DNA of 21,752 nt from Allobrachymonas sp. (GTDB lineage Bacteria > Pseudomonadota > Gammaproteobacteria > Burkholderiales > Burkholderiaceae_C): NCBI GenBank assembly GCA_017996515.1, contig JAGOGU010000002.1, forward strand, positions 1-21,752. Direction: 5' to 3'. Numbering within the stretch: position 1 is the stretch's first letter; every line of letters starts with the position of its first letter. The translations under genes and the position numbers were made by a program. The notes beneath the pieces are model-generated. The model searched no databases. It was given only the letters and a program-made list of their open reading frames with translations, and had not been told where the DNA came from. This document shows positions 7,714 to 17,665 of this stretch, piece after piece.

Positions 7714-8694
7714 TCATTTTACGACTTCTGTAGCCTGCTTCACCAGCGCGTCCGAAAGCGTGACGCCCTGTTTTTTCGCGGCTTCGGGGCTCACAACCAG
7801 CGACAGTTTTTTGCCGGTTTCAGGCGCAATCGTACTGACGTTGGTGCCTTTGAGAATTTTGTCTACCATTTTGCCGGTTTGACGGCCAATGTCGTAGTAG
7901 TTCATGCCCAAGGCGGCGATGGCGCCACGTTTCACGGAGTCGGTGTCCGAAGCCACCAGCGGCAGCTTGGATTCCTGGGCGACGCGCACCAGGGACTCGT
8001 AAGCGGATACCACATTGTTGTCGGTCGTGGTGTAAATCACATCCACTTTGCCCGCCAGGCTTTTGGTGGCCGAGGGGATGTCCACGGTGCGGGGCGCAGC
8101 GGCCTCAACTACTATCATGCCGCGTTTGCCCAGCTCGGCCTTGAGCTCTTTCAACACAGTCACCGAGTTGATTTCGCCCGGGCTATAGACATAACCCACG
8201 CGCTTGGCGCCGGGCTTGACTTTCAGCAGCAAATCAATCTGCGGTGCCAGCGGCAGGCGGTCAGATACGCCGGTCACATTGGTGCCAGAGGCATTCCAGC
8301 TTTTGACCAGTTTGGCGGCAACAGGGTCTGTGACGGCAGCAAACACGACAGGAATGCTCTTGGTCGCAGCCGCAGCGGCTTGCGCGCTGGGGGTGGCGAT
8401 GGCGACGATCACATCGGTTTTATCGCCCACGAATTTGCGGGCAATTTGCCCGGCCGTGGCCGCATTGCCTTGCGCGCTTTGGTAAGTGATCTTGATGTTT
8501 TTGCCCGGTTCCCAGCCGAGTGCTTTCAACTCGTCTTCAACGCCTTTGCGCGCCGAGTTGAGCGCAGGGTGATCCACGATGGCCGTGATACCCACCGATT
8601 TAACGGTTTGCGCATGCGCAACGGATGCCAGCACGACAGAAGACGCCATGCATGCGCCCAATACGCATTGTTTCAAGAATGTACGCTTTTCCAT
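7714..8694 (-). CDS. Periplasmic binding protein, ABC_sub_bind family
   Basis: Substrate-binding protein of the TrpXYZ-type importer, 326 residues. The N-terminus MEKRTFLKQCVLGACMASSV leads into a typical Sec signal peptide, with likely cleavage after VAHA (about residue 28). The mature part shows the family's two-lobe pattern: an early VGITAIVDHPALNSARKGVE block, then VIVAIATPSAQAA, IPVVFAAVTDPV, RVGYVYSPGEINSV, DVIYTTTDNNVVSA and AALGMNYYDIGRQTG. The ATG at 8694 is used because it starts the signal peptide and follows GGTGGGG by 5 bases; an upstream in-frame ATG at 8805 would add 37 unrelated residues. It is the first gene of its operon. Its ligand is not evident from sequence; tryptophan, tyrosine and other ligands are known for relatives. 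Confidence 0.9.
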   Translation of the reverse strand: MEKRTFLKQCVLGACMASSVVLASVAHAQTVKSVGITAIVDHPALNSARKGVEDELKALGWEPGKNIKITYQSAQGNAATAGQIARKFVGDKTDVIVAIATPSAQAAAAATKSIPVVFAAVTDPVAAKLVKSWNASGTNVTGVSDRLPLAPQIDLLLKVKPGAKRVGYVYSPGEINSVTVLKELKAELGKRGMIVVEAAAPRTVDIPSATKSLAGKVDVIYTTTDNNVVSAYESLVRVAQESKLPLVASDTDSVKRGAIAALGMNYYDIGRQTGKMVDKILKGTNVSTIAPETGKKLSLVVSPEAAKKQGVTLSDALVKQATEVVK

Positions 8695-9003
8695 GTCAAC
8701 CCCACCTTCCGTTTTGAACAATAAATTCGAAATGATAAATCGCCAGGGAATTATCAACTGTTTGTGTATACGACAATCGCGTTGCGTATGGTTTCGCATG
8801 CACATACATACCAGGAATAACGGCGGGCATGTGGCTTTAATGCGTTGCCGATGATTTTAGCGGTTAGCCAAGTCAGATAAGGGGTGCTAAGGGTATTCCC
8901 CGTGAAAGAAGGCAGGAAGCTACAGGTCTGCTGCTTGCCAGCAACGGAAAGGGACGCCCCACGCAAGCGGTGCGCAGCTTGCGTGGGCATTGTGTCGCCT
9001 TGC
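8695..9003. other. Intergenic region upstream of the binding-protein gene
   Basis: These 309 bases lie between two minus-strand operons. Nearest the binding-protein gene they are AT-rich. The best promoter candidate I can see for it is TTGTCG (complement of 8771-8776), a 17-base spacer, then TAATTC (complement of 8748-8753); the -10 is a poor match, so this is tentative. A 7-bp inverted repeat is not obvious here apart from the terminator hairpin at 8958-8987, listed separately. No gene was recognised. Confidence 0.4.
8958..8987 (-). terminator. Hairpin downstream of cbiO, probable operon terminator
   Basis: CCCACGCAAGC (8958-8968) and GCTTGCGTGGG (8977-8987) form a perfect 11-bp stem with an 8-base loop, 17 bases past the cbiO stop on the minus strand. 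The sequence after it (GCGTCCCTTTCC) is pyrimidine-rich but lacks a long T run, so termination may be partial or the hairpin may mainly stabilise the mRNA end. Confidence 0.6.
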
Positions 9004-9810
9004 TCAGTGCAGAGGCGCCGAGCCTTCGATTGGCGGCTGGTGGATATGTGGCGACCGATTCAGGGAGTGCGGCTTTTCCTGCCCGTGCGCCTGCATCAGG
9101 GTGGCATCGCCCATAACGTCTGCGGGCGGGCCGTCGGCCACGATACAGCCTTCGTCCAGTACCAGTATCCGCGTGCAGACCTCCAGCAGCAGCTCCAGAT
9201 CGTGCGAGGCGATCAGCATGGTGGGGGCGGATTGTTGCAGGATGGGGATCAGGCGGCGGCGGGTGCGCATGTCCAGCCCCACGCTGGGTTCGTCGTAGAT
9301 GATCATTTCTGGCTCCATGGCCAGAATGCCCGCAATGGCCACCAAGCGCTTTTCACCGCCAGAGAGATGGTGAATATCTCGTTGCGCCAGCTTCTGCGCC
9401 CCAACAGTGGCCAGCGCGGCGTCGGCCCGGCGGGTAACTTCAGCCTCGTTCAGCCCCATATTGCGCAGGCCAAAGGCAATGTCTTCCCATACGGTGGGGC
9501 AAAACAGCTGGTCGTCGGTGTTTTGAAAGACCAGCCCCAACTGGGGGTGGAAGCTGCCTTTTTCCACCGGCTTGCCCAGGAGATGGATATGCCCCGCGGT
9601 AGGCGCCAGAATGCCGGTGCACAGCAAAAACAGGGTGCTTTTGCCTGCGCCATTGGGGCCGACCAGCCCCACCCGTTCACCCGCAAAAATGTCCACGCTG
9701 ATTTGCTGCAGCACCTCGCGTGTGTCGGAGTATGCAAAAGAAACGGATTGCAGTTGCAGGACGGCAGCCGGATCAGAAGGGGCAAGGGTGGTGGGGGCAG
9801 GCGTGTTCAT
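9004..9810 (-). CDS. cbiO: ECF nickel/cobalt importer ATPase CbiO/NikO
   Basis: ATPase of the energy-coupling-factor importer for Ni2+ or Co2+, 268 residues. Walker A is GPNGAGKST (51-59), the Q-loop glutamine is Q96, followed by DDQLFCPTVWEDIAFG (99-114), a hallmark of ECF ATPases. The signature is LSGGEKR (149-155), Walker B is EMIIYDEP (168-175 region) and the switch histidine is H203. I use ATG 9810; a TTG at 9864 would add 18 residues and is less likely, although no strong ribosome binding site precedes either. It is the last gene of the Ni/Co operon, about 100 bases after cbiQ. The C-terminal tail contains several His residues (PHSLNRSPHIHQ), which could be incidental or bind metal. Sequence alone does not decide nickel versus cobalt. 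Confidence 0.9.
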   Translation of the reverse strand: MNTPAPTTLAPSDPAAVLQLQSVSFAYSDTREVLQQISVDIFAGERVGLVGPNGAGKSTLFLLCTGILAPTAGHIHLLGKPVEKGSFHPQLGLVFQNTDDQLFCPTVWEDIAFGLRNMGLNEAEVTRRADAALATVGAQKLAQRDIHHLSGGEKRLVAIAGILAMEPEMIIYDEPSVGLDMRTRRRLIPILQQSAPTMLIASHDLELLLEVCTRILVLDEGCIVADGPPADVMGDATLMQAHGQEKPHSLNRSPHIHQPPIEGSAPLH

Positions 9811-9909
9811 GGCGTGGTTAGGGGATGTAGTCGGTCGGCGGTTCGGCGTGGTCGGGTATGGCAATCAATGATGGCAATGGGGTAAAAGTTGGCTGCAGGT
9901 GTTTGGGCC

Positions 9910-10659
9910 TTATCCCAGCCAGAAGATGGTGGCGGCCAAGAGAACCGTGATGGCAAAAAACAGCCAATCGCGGTGCGTCAGCGGCGGGTGGCGCAAACCT
10001 GCTTTCTGCCCGTAACCGCGCAGGCGCATGGCTTTGTAAATGCCGTCGGCACGTTCATAGCTGCGCAACAGCAGGCTGGCTGCCAGCCACGATTGGGTTT
10101 TGACGGTGTGCATCGACCAGCCTGTGCTGCGAAAGCCTCGCAGCTGCGTAGCCAGCTTCATATTGTGCAGGTCTTGCTTGAGTACTTCCAGGTAGCGTGC
10201 CATCAGCAGTGCCATATCCACCATGATGAAGGGTACCCGCAAGGCGCGCAGAGCTTCGATGATGTGCAGCAAGGGCGATATCGACAAAAACGCAAAAGCC
10301 AGTGTCAGGATGCAGTAGAAACGGGTCAGCAGCAAGGCGGCGGCTTGGGCACCTTCCTGGCTGATGCCGAAACTGCCGACATGAAACAAGGTGTTGGGGC
10401 TGCGGCGCAAGAGCAAAGCCAGGGCCATGCACAGCACCAAGATGGACGGATAGCGCAGACGGCGCAGCAAGTTGCCCAGCGGCAACCTGGAAAGCAGCCA
10501 GAAAACGGTGGTGATGCCCAGCATCAGCGGTACGGCGCGCAATTGTGTTGCGGCTGAAAAAGCAAAGGCCAGGAGCAGCAGGGCCACGAGGCGCAAGCGT
10601 GCATCCCAGTGCGCCAATGGCGGGATGCCGGTGGCAGAGACAGTAGGCATGGGACTCAT
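9910..10659 (-). CDS. cbiQ: ECF transporter T-component CbiQ/NikQ
   Basis: Transmembrane coupling subunit of the Ni/Co ECF importer, 249 residues with several hydrophobic segments. It couples ATP hydrolysis by CbiO to the metal-binding CbiM. Two Arg-Gly motifs that dock T-components to the ATPase are visible: ATQLRGF (170-176) and AMRLRGY (210-216), the second in the conserved context ERADGIYKAMRLRGY. The start ATG overlaps the cbiM stop as ATGA, so the two are translationally coupled. Confidence 0.9.
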   Translation of the reverse strand: MSPMPTVSATGIPPLAHWDARLRLVALLLLAFAFSAATQLRAVPLMLGITTVFWLLSRLPLGNLLRRLRYPSILVLCMALALLLRRSPNTLFHVGSFGISQEGAQAAALLLTRFYCILTLAFAFLSISPLLHIIEALRALRVPFIMVDMALLMARYLEVLKQDLHNMKLATQLRGFRSTGWSMHTVKTQSWLAASLLLRSYERADGIYKAMRLRGYGQKAGLRHPPLTHRDWLFFAITVLLAATIFWLG

Positions 10660-11297
10660 AACCCTTGCAGCAAATGCGGCCTGTTTTTTTGCAGGAACAA
10701 GGTCACCATGGCAGTGACGATGCCCTCAATGATCACCACAGGTGTGTGCAGCAAGCCCAACGTGATGATGGCCGAGCGCTCTGCCGTGGCATCCAGATGC
10801 GCGGGAATGGTGTTGTACAAAAACAGGATGAACAGAAAAGCCGAAATGGCCGTGGCAATGGCGCCGGCCACAAAACCGAACAGCGCCGTGCGGCCAGGCG
10901 TGGGATGCGGCAAGCGCGTCTGTCCGCGAAAAATCATGGCCGACAGCAAAGAGGGCAAGCCGAGAATGACACCATTGATGCCTAAAGTCGTGAGTCCGCC
11001 ATGACCGAACATCACGGCCTGGAAAAACAGCGCGACCAGAATAGCCGGAAAGGCAAAGTAGCCCAGTACGGCACCGAGCAGCCCGCCCAGCACCAGATGC
11101 ACACTGGCGGGCGGAATGGGAATATGAATCAGCGAGGCAGTGAAAAAAGCCGCTGCCAGCAAGGCGGCTTTGGGAATCTGCTCGCGTGGGTCGCCTCGCT
11201 GCTTGATTTTGTGGATGCAATACCAGGCAGCAGTGGCAGATACCGCGTATCCGCCGAGTGTCATGGGCAGGGGCAGAATGCCATCAGGGATATGCAT
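10656..11297 (-). CDS. cbiM: ECF metal-binding S-component CbiM/NikM
   Basis: Substrate-specific membrane subunit that binds Ni2+ or Co2+, 213 residues. It starts MHIPDGILP, the invariant N-terminus of the family: the amino group of Met1 and His2 are metal ligands in NikM. His67, in the PASVHLVLGG block, sits at the residue number known as a ligand in NikM2, and H58 is also present. The GHGGLTTLGINGVILG block is typical. Because the free N-terminus is functional, ATG 11297 must be the start; an open frame extends upstream but is not relevant. It begins 1 base after the stop of the NikL-like gene and overlaps cbiQ. The CbiM and NikM groups cannot be separated by eye. Confidence 0.95.
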   Translation of the reverse strand: MHIPDGILPLPMTLGGYAVSATAAWYCIHKIKQRGDPREQIPKAALLAAAFFTASLIHIPIPPASVHLVLGGLLGAVLGYFAFPAILVALFFQAVMFGHGGLTTLGINGVILGLPSLLSAMIFRGQTRLPHPTPGRTALFGFVAGAIATAISAFLFILFLYNTIPAHLDATAERSAIITLGLLHTPVVIIEGIVTAMVTLFLQKNRPHLLQGL

Positions 11298-11298
11298 A

Positions 11299-11841
11299 TC
11301 AGGTGGCCTTTTTGCGTGCAAAGAACAGGGCGGTGCCGATAAAACCCCAGGCGACAGAAGCGACCATGACCCAGCGCTGCATGGGGCTGACGCCTTGAGT
11401 GTGCACTGCCGATTGCATGGTTGGCGCGGCTGCACTGGCGTTTGTGGTCGCGGTGGCTGCGGTTGCATCGCTGCTGCCGTTTGAATCACCGATGGGGATT
11501 TGCACCAAAGCGCCATGTCCGGCCTCGCGTGCCTGCACCGCCCACATGCCGGGGATGTTGGCATCAGGCACGAAGCTGAAGCGCCCCTGCGCATCCGATT
11601 TGCCCGTTAGCCAAGGGGTGGTGGGGTCGTTGGGCGCATAGACCGTGAATTGCGCCTGCGTCATGGGGCCGCCCGCGTCGTATTTGGCCTGTAGCGTGAT
11701 GCCGGGCGTCATCTGGTAGTCAAGATTGGCTCCGTGGGCGCAGGCCAGCGCGGGCAGCAGGCAGCCTGCCGCTGCCACTGCTGCTGCCGTAGCCCGCCGA
11801 GCCGTGGCGCAAAAGCGCCAAGGTGCGCGTGTGTGTTGCAT
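11299..11841 (-). CDS. NikL/CbiN-like auxiliary protein with C-terminal anchor
   Basis: The 180-residue protein has an N-terminal signal peptide (MQHTRAPWRF followed by an Ala-rich core, likely cleaved after ALACA), leaving a mature N-terminus HGANLDYQ. The middle (about 40-125) looks like a beta-sandwich: QAKYDAGGPMTQAQFTVYAP, SDAQGRFSFVPDANIPGMWAV. An Ala/Thr/Ser linker and a membrane segment near the C-terminus (about 155-174), ending ARKKAT, follow. This layout matches the NikL accessory component of Ni ECF importers, which takes the place of CbiN or NikN. I use ATG 11841, two bases after the upstream stop; a TTG at 11865 is less likely. The assignment rests on layout and operon position, not on catalytic residues. 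Confidence 0.75.
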   Translation of the reverse strand: MQHTRAPWRFCATARRATAAAVAAAGCLLPALACAHGANLDYQMTPGITLQAKYDAGGPMTQAQFTVYAPNDPTTPWLTGKSDAQGRFSFVPDANIPGMWAVQAREAGHGALVQIPIGDSNGSSDATAATATTNASAAAPTMQSAVHTQGVSPMQRWVMVASVAWGFIGTALFFARKKAT

Positions 11842-11843
11842 GA

Positions 11844-12593
11844 TCAGTGCCACTGGACGTTGCAATGGCCTTCGCCGGTGTGGCCAACGTGCAGGTTCTT
11901 GAGCGAAAGAGCCTGCTTGCCGCCTTTGGCAAACGGCTCAAAGCCGCGTGCGCCGGTGTTCATTGCGTCTGTGGCGGCAGCCTTGGAGCTGCCGAAAATG
12001 TGGTCGAGGTGGAAGGTCAGTTCCATTTCTGCTTTGCCGCCTGTCTTGAGGAAGCCTTTGCGCTCGTCGCCCACATACTCGCCGCAGCGGTATGTAGCCA
12101 CTTCATCGCTGACCAGCTGGAAGTCAACCGTTTTGCCGCCTTTGCTGGCCTTGCCGATCAGTACGGTGGTGTATCCGGCGGCAGGCCCTTTGTCGGCCTT
12201 GACCATCTTCCACGACAGGGCGCTGTAATGGCCGGCTGGCGCCTTGACGTTGCCCACGTCCACCAGACCGTTCTTGTTCACGCCCTTGACCAGATCCACC
12301 ACGTGCGTGCCGGGCAGGGCGACTTGTGATTTCACCGGGATATTGCCGCCCTTGTCGGCTGCATAGGGGGCGGATGTTTGGTAGGCGGTGATGTCACCCA
12401 GGCTCATGTAGATATGGCTGAACTTGATGGCCCAGCCGTCTTTGGTCAGTTTCGGGGCCTTGAAGCCCTCGGTCGCGAGCTCTTCCCCATTGGCCTGAAA
12501 GTGCAAAGCGCCTGTGCCGTCCTGTGCCAGGGCAGGGGCGGATACGCCCAGTACCGCGCAGCAGGCGACGGTCAGCAAAGATTTTTTCAACAT
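11844..12593 (-). CDS. Uncharacterised periplasmic His-rich protein of the Ni/Co operon
   Basis: I do not recognise a named function. The 249-residue protein has a clear signal peptide (MLKKSLLTVACCAVLGVSAP, likely cleavage after ALA at about 23). The mature part looks beta-rich. It contains FHLDHIFG (194-201), with H195 and H198, and ends in a cluster with H235, H238, H243, C244 and H249, consistent with binding a transition metal. It is the first gene of the Ni/Co ECF operon: its stop is two bases before the next start. The ATG at 12593 follows AAAGGA by about 9 bases; an upstream in-frame start at 12626 would add 11 residues ahead of a good signal peptide. A role as periplasmic metal chaperone or buffer feeding CbiM is an inference from location, His content and operon. 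It is not an obvious NikK (DUF4198) protein. Confidence 0.75.
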   Translation of the reverse strand: MLKKSLLTVACCAVLGVSAPALAQDGTGALHFQANGEELATEGFKAPKLTKDGWAIKFSHIYMSLGDITAYQTSAPYAADKGGNIPVKSQVALPGTHVVDLVKGVNKNGLVDVGNVKAPAGHYSALSWKMVKADKGPAAGYTTVLIGKASKGGKTVDFQLVSDEVATYRCGEYVGDERKGFLKTGGKAEMELTFHLDHIFGSSKAAATDAMNTGARGFEPFAKGGKQALSLKNLHVGHTGEGHCNVQWH

Positions 12594-12622
12594 GATGTGT
12601 TTTCCTTTCACGATTAAAAAGC

Positions 12623-12655
12623 CCAACCATCTGATTCAAACTGTCGTTTGGTTGG
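12623..12655 (-). promoter_or_regulatory. Terminator-like hairpin in leader of Ni/Co operon
   Basis: On the minus strand CCAACCA (12655-12649) can pair with TGGTTGG (12629-12623), and GCTTTTTAA follows at once. This resembles an intrinsic terminator placed about 25 bases before the operon's first start codon. An alternative small stem CAAAC/GTTTG (12650-12646 with 12641-12637) overlaps the left arm by one or two bases, so the two structures may compete. This arrangement would suit transcription attenuation by metal or another signal. The loop is long (19 bases) and the stem only 7 bp, so the strength is uncertain. Confidence 0.4.
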
Positions 12656-12688
12656 AGGCCGCGCCACGCACGAAAGCGCATCGCTTGA

Positions 12689-14481
<1,793 letters not shown>

Positions 14482-14572
14482 AGAGGGATGCAGGCTTGTG
14501 CTGGCGTGCCGTGGCATGACGGAGCTGCTATGACGGAGCCGCTTGCAGACAAACCTTGAACGAAAGCGACGC
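14482..14572 (+). repeat. Short tandem repeat in the wbpD-wbpE gap
   Basis: The 91-base gap between wbpD and wbpE contains a 14-base unit repeated head to tail: ATGACGGAGCTGCT (14516-14529) and ATGACGGAGCCGCT (14530-14543), one mismatch. No terminator hairpin is evident, so wbpE is probably still part of the operon. The second unit reaches a start-like frame that is superseded by the ATG at 14573. Confidence 0.6.
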
Positions 14573-15664
14573 ATGGAATTCATCAACCTCAAAACCCAAT
14601 ATGCCGCACTGCAAGCACGCATTGCCGCGCGCATGCAGCGCGTGCTGGAGCACGGCCAATACATCATGGGGCCGGAAGTGGCCGAGCTGGAAGCCGCGCT
14701 GGCCGCGCGCACGGGGTCAAAGCATTGCATCACCGTATCCAGTGGCACCGAGGCGCTGCTCATTAGCCTCATGGCGTTGGACTTGCAGCCGGGTGATGAA
14801 GTCATCACCACGCCTTTTACCTTTGCAGCAACGGCCGAAGTGATTGTGCTGCTGGGCGGCACGCCGGTGTGGGTGGATGTGGAAGCCGACACCGGCCTGA
14901 TCGATGCCACGCAAATAGAAGCGGCCATCACGCCACGCACCCGCGCCATCATGCCGGTGAGTCTGTATGGTCAGCCGGCTGATATGGCCGCCATTAACGC
15001 CATTGCCGCGCGGCACGGCAACTTGCCCGTGATTGAAGATGCGGCGCAAAGCTTTGGCGCGCAGTACCATGGCAAGCAAAGCTGCAACCTCAGCACATTG
15101 GGGTGCACCAGCTTTTTCCCCAGCAAACCTTTGGGTTGCTATGGCGATGGGGGCGCCATCTTTACCAGTGACGATGCCTTGGCGCAAGCCTGCCGCGAAA
15201 TTCGCATTCATGGTCAAAGCCGGCGCTACACCCACACCCGCGTGGGCGTGGGTGGCCGCATGGACACCTTGCAATGCGCCGTGGTGCTGGCCAAACTGGA
15301 GCGTTTTGACTGGGAAGTGGCGCAACGCCAGCAACTGGGCGCGCGCTACAACAGCCTGTGCGACGCCGCTGGCATCGCCCGCATGGCGCAAAGGGCAGAG
15401 CGCAGCAGCGTATTTGCGCAATACACCGTGCACGTGCCCGAGCGGGCGCAGGTGCAAGAAAAGCTCCAGGCGGCAGGCATACCCACCGCCGTGCATTACC
15501 CGGTGCCGCTGAACAAACAGCAAGCCTATGCCGGGCGATGCCATCGGCCAACGCCAGTGGCGGAACAATTGGCCGCCGAGGTCATGAGCTTGCCTATGAG
15601 TGCCGACTTGCAGCCGCAAGAACAAGACGCCATACTGCACGCCTTGCGCAGCGCGCTGGGTTGA
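14573..15664 (+). CDS. wbpE: UDP-sugar 3-aminotransferase WbpE/WlbC
   Basis: PLP-dependent DegT/DnrJ/EryC1 aminotransferase that converts the 3-keto product of WbpB to UDP-GlcNAc3NA using glutamate. The 363-residue protein starts MEFINLKTQYAALQ, like Pseudomonas WbpE. HGQYIMGPEVAELE (27-40), SSGTEALL (56-63), EDAAQSFGA (155-163) and FFPSKPLGCYGDGGA (181-195) are visible. K185 is the PLP lysine, with the same number as in P. aeruginosa WbpE. ATG 14573 is chosen by homology; an in-frame start at 14543 would add ten residues. Together with wbpB and wbpD it makes UDP-GlcNAc3NAcA if UDP-GlcNAcA is supplied by a WbpA not seen here. Confidence 0.93.
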   Translation: MEFINLKTQYAALQARIAARMQRVLEHGQYIMGPEVAELEAALAARTGSKHCITVSSGTEALLISLMALDLQPGDEVITTPFTFAATAEVIVLLGGTPVWVDVEADTGLIDATQIEAAITPRTRAIMPVSLYGQPADMAAINAIAARHGNLPVIEDAAQSFGAQYHGKQSCNLSTLGCTSFFPSKPLGCYGDGGAIFTSDDALAQACREIRIHGQSRRYTHTRVGVGGRMDTLQCAVVLAKLERFDWEVAQRQQLGARYNSLCDAAGIARMAQRAERSSVFAQYTVHVPERAQVQEKLQAAGIPTAVHYPVPLNKQQAYAGRCHRPTPVAEQLAAEVMSLPMSADLQPQEQDAILHALRSALG

Positions 15665-15695
15665 TGTCATCTACAGGCAAAGGCGAGTGGTGTGC

Positions 15696-17045
15696 ATGAA
15701 AAAAGCCCTGGCTGCAAACGGATTGTTTCGTGCCATCTTCACGCTGCTGATGGGCGGAGCCGTGGCGCAGCTGGTGCCGTTACTACTGGGGCCAGTGCTC
15801 ACGCGCCTGTTCACACCCGAGGCGTTTGGGGTGTTTACCGCCTTTACCACGGTTGCCGCTACGGTTGCTGTTGTGGCCTGTGCGCGGTACGAATTTGCCT
15901 TGCCCATGGTGCGTAGTGATACCGAAGCCACCACACTGCTGGCGCTGTGTCTGCGCATCGGTTTGTGCATCACGTTGCTGACACTACCGTTGGCACTGGC
16001 ATTGCACGCTTTGGGTAAATTGCCCTTGCCCGGTTTGCTGCCCGCAGCCGTTGCGGCGGCTGGGGGCCTGCAATTGCTGGTGATGTGGAACACCTGGGCC
16101 AAGCGTTATCGGGCACTGGCCATGAGCCGGGTGGTGCAGTATGGCGGTGGCGCCGTATTGCAGGTGCTGTTCGGGTTTTGGTTGTGGCAGCGGCAACAAC
16201 AGGCGGCAAGCATGCACGATGCCTGGGCGCTGGTGATCGCCCCCATGGTGGCTTGTGTGCTAGCAGCCTTGTTGCTGCTTTGGCCTGCGCCTGAGCAGGG
16301 TTGGCGGGCGGTGTTGCCACCGGCGCCTGCTGCGTGGGCGGCAGAGCTGAAGCAGCGCATGCGGCAGGCCATGCACACGTACCGCGACTTTCCTTTGCTG
16401 AATACCCCACATGCTTTTTTAGGCACGGCGCAAGATGCGCTGGCCGTGGCCCTGCTGGTGGCCTGGCAGGGCGATGCAGCCGCCGGTTTCTGGGGGCTGG
16501 CGCTGCGGTATTTGAAAGCACCGGCCACGCTGGTGGGCAGTGCCGTGTCGCAGGCGCTATATCCGCGATTGGCGGCGGCCCAACCAGACGAGGCGCGACG
16601 CATGGTGCGGCAAGCCATGCTGTTGCTGGCGGCTGTGGCGGCACCCATGGTGTTGGTGCTGATGGTGGCAGGCCCTTGGCTGTTTGCTCGGATATTTGGC
16701 CCTGGCTGGCGCGAGGCGGGTGAACTGGCGCGCGCGCTGGCACCTTATATCGGCGTGCATTTTGTGGCTGCGCCCTTGGCGGTGGTTACCATGGCCTGGC
16801 AGGCGCAGCGATGGGCATTCCGTTGGGCGCTGGTGGGGCAAGTGGCGTTTGTCGCGGCACTGGGATTAGGGCTTCGCGTCGGCGGCTTGATCATGGGGGC
16901 ATGGGCCGTATCAGCTGCCATGACCATGTACTTTGGCATTTATTTTTGGCGCTTGGCGTTTTGGCGAGATATTCCTGACCACACGGCGCAAACCCATGCT
17001 GCGCCTGCGCAGTCAGAATTGTTCAAGGGAGATTCCCATCTATGA
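15696..17045 (+). CDS. Wzx-like polysaccharide flippase
   Basis: Integral inner-membrane protein of 449 residues with about twelve hydrophobic segments, belonging to the polysaccharide transporter (PST/MOP) superfamily. The N-terminal part GAVAQLVPLLLGPVLTRLFT and EAFGVFTAF are typical of Wzx-like proteins. Its likely role is to move undecaprenyl-diphosphate-linked oligosaccharide from the cytoplasmic to the periplasmic face. I start at ATG 15696, preceded by AGGCGAG; a frame open from 15600 overlaps wbpE and adds 32 unlikely residues. It follows wbpE by 31 bases and overlaps the next gene as ATGA. Lipid-linked oligosaccharide chemistry cannot be deduced from a Wzx sequence. Confidence 0.82.
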   Translation: MKKALAANGLFRAIFTLLMGGAVAQLVPLLLGPVLTRLFTPEAFGVFTAFTTVAATVAVVACARYEFALPMVRSDTEATTLLALCLRIGLCITLLTLPLALALHALGKLPLPGLLPAAVAAAGGLQLLVMWNTWAKRYRALAMSRVVQYGGGAVLQVLFGFWLWQRQQQAASMHDAWALVIAPMVACVLAALLLLWPAPEQGWRAVLPPAPAAWAAELKQRMRQAMHTYRDFPLLNTPHAFLGTAQDALAVALLVAWQGDAAAGFWGLALRYLKAPATLVGSAVSQALYPRLAAAQPDEARRMVRQAMLLLAAVAAPMVLVLMVAGPWLFARIFGPGWREAGELARALAPYIGVHFVAAPLAVVTMAWQAQRWAFRWALVGQVAFVAALGLGLRVGGLIMGAWAVSAAMTMYFGIYFWRLAFWRDIPDHTAQTHAAPAQSELFKGDSHL

Positions 17046-17665
17046 GCACCGTGCCTTTTTTGCTGCGCCTGCGCGCCTGCTGCAACCGCCTGCGGCGGCG
17101 CCTGTGGCACGCGCTATTTTTTCGCATGCTGTTTGGCGAGGTGCAGCAGGGCAGGGCGCTGCCGCATACCCGCATTTCGCCCAGCACGTGTATCGAGCAC
17201 GAAGACCGCCTGATATTGGAAGACGATGTCTTCATTGGCCACTTCAATTTCATAGAGGCCAGCAGCGGCATCACCATTGGCGCGGGTACGCAGATCACCA
17301 ATTTCATCAGCATCATCAGCCACAGCACGCACCGCAGTGTGCGCGTGGCGGCGCGGCTTTCTGGCGTGCCTTTGCCGGCGGAAGACGGCAGCCAGCCCAG
17401 TGATATACGCGCGCCGATTGCGATTGGCGCGCATTGCTTCATCGGCCCGCATAGCGTGATTGAGGCAGGCACGGTTTTGGGTAAAGGTTGTCTGGTCACG
17501 GCAGGCAGCCGCGTGCGCGGCACATTTGCCGACTTTGCCGTGATCAGCGGCAACCCCGCGCAGGTGGTGGGCGATACCCGCATGCAAGACGCCCAATGGC
17601 TAGCGGCACACCCACAATATCTGCCTGCGTATGAAAGCTGGGCGGGAAAGGTGCGAGCCCTGTGA
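17042..17665 (+). CDS. Hexapeptide-repeat acyltransferase
   Basis: Probable O- or N-acyltransferase that modifies a sugar in the polysaccharide. The 207-residue protein has a basic N-terminal segment (residues 9-25, many Arg) and a left-handed beta-helix region: LEDDVFIGHFNFI, SSGITIGAGTQIT, then an insertion loop, and IAIGAHCFIGPHSVIEAGTVLGKGCLVTAG. The histidines in ISHSTHRSV may include the catalytic one. The ending GNPAQVVGDT matches acetyltransferases of the WbbJ/LbH group. It starts within the flippase stop (ATGA) and its own stop overlaps the next GTG start (GTGA). Its acceptor is not evident. Confidence 0.78.
   Translation: MSTVPFLLRLRACCNRLRRRLWHALFFRMLFGEVQQGRALPHTRISPSTCIEHEDRLILEDDVFIGHFNFIEASSGITIGAGTQITNFISIISHSTHRSVRVAARLSGVPLPAEDGSQPSDIRAPIAIGAHCFIGPHSVIEAGTVLGKGCLVTAGSRVRGTFADFAVISGNPAQVVGDTRMQDAQWLAAHPQYLPAYESWAGKVRAL

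Noticed and set aside
14717..15670. 317-residue minus-strand frame across wbpE
   Set aside because: Shadow of the well-supported WbpE aminotransferase, with His/Gln/Arg-rich composition and no domain.
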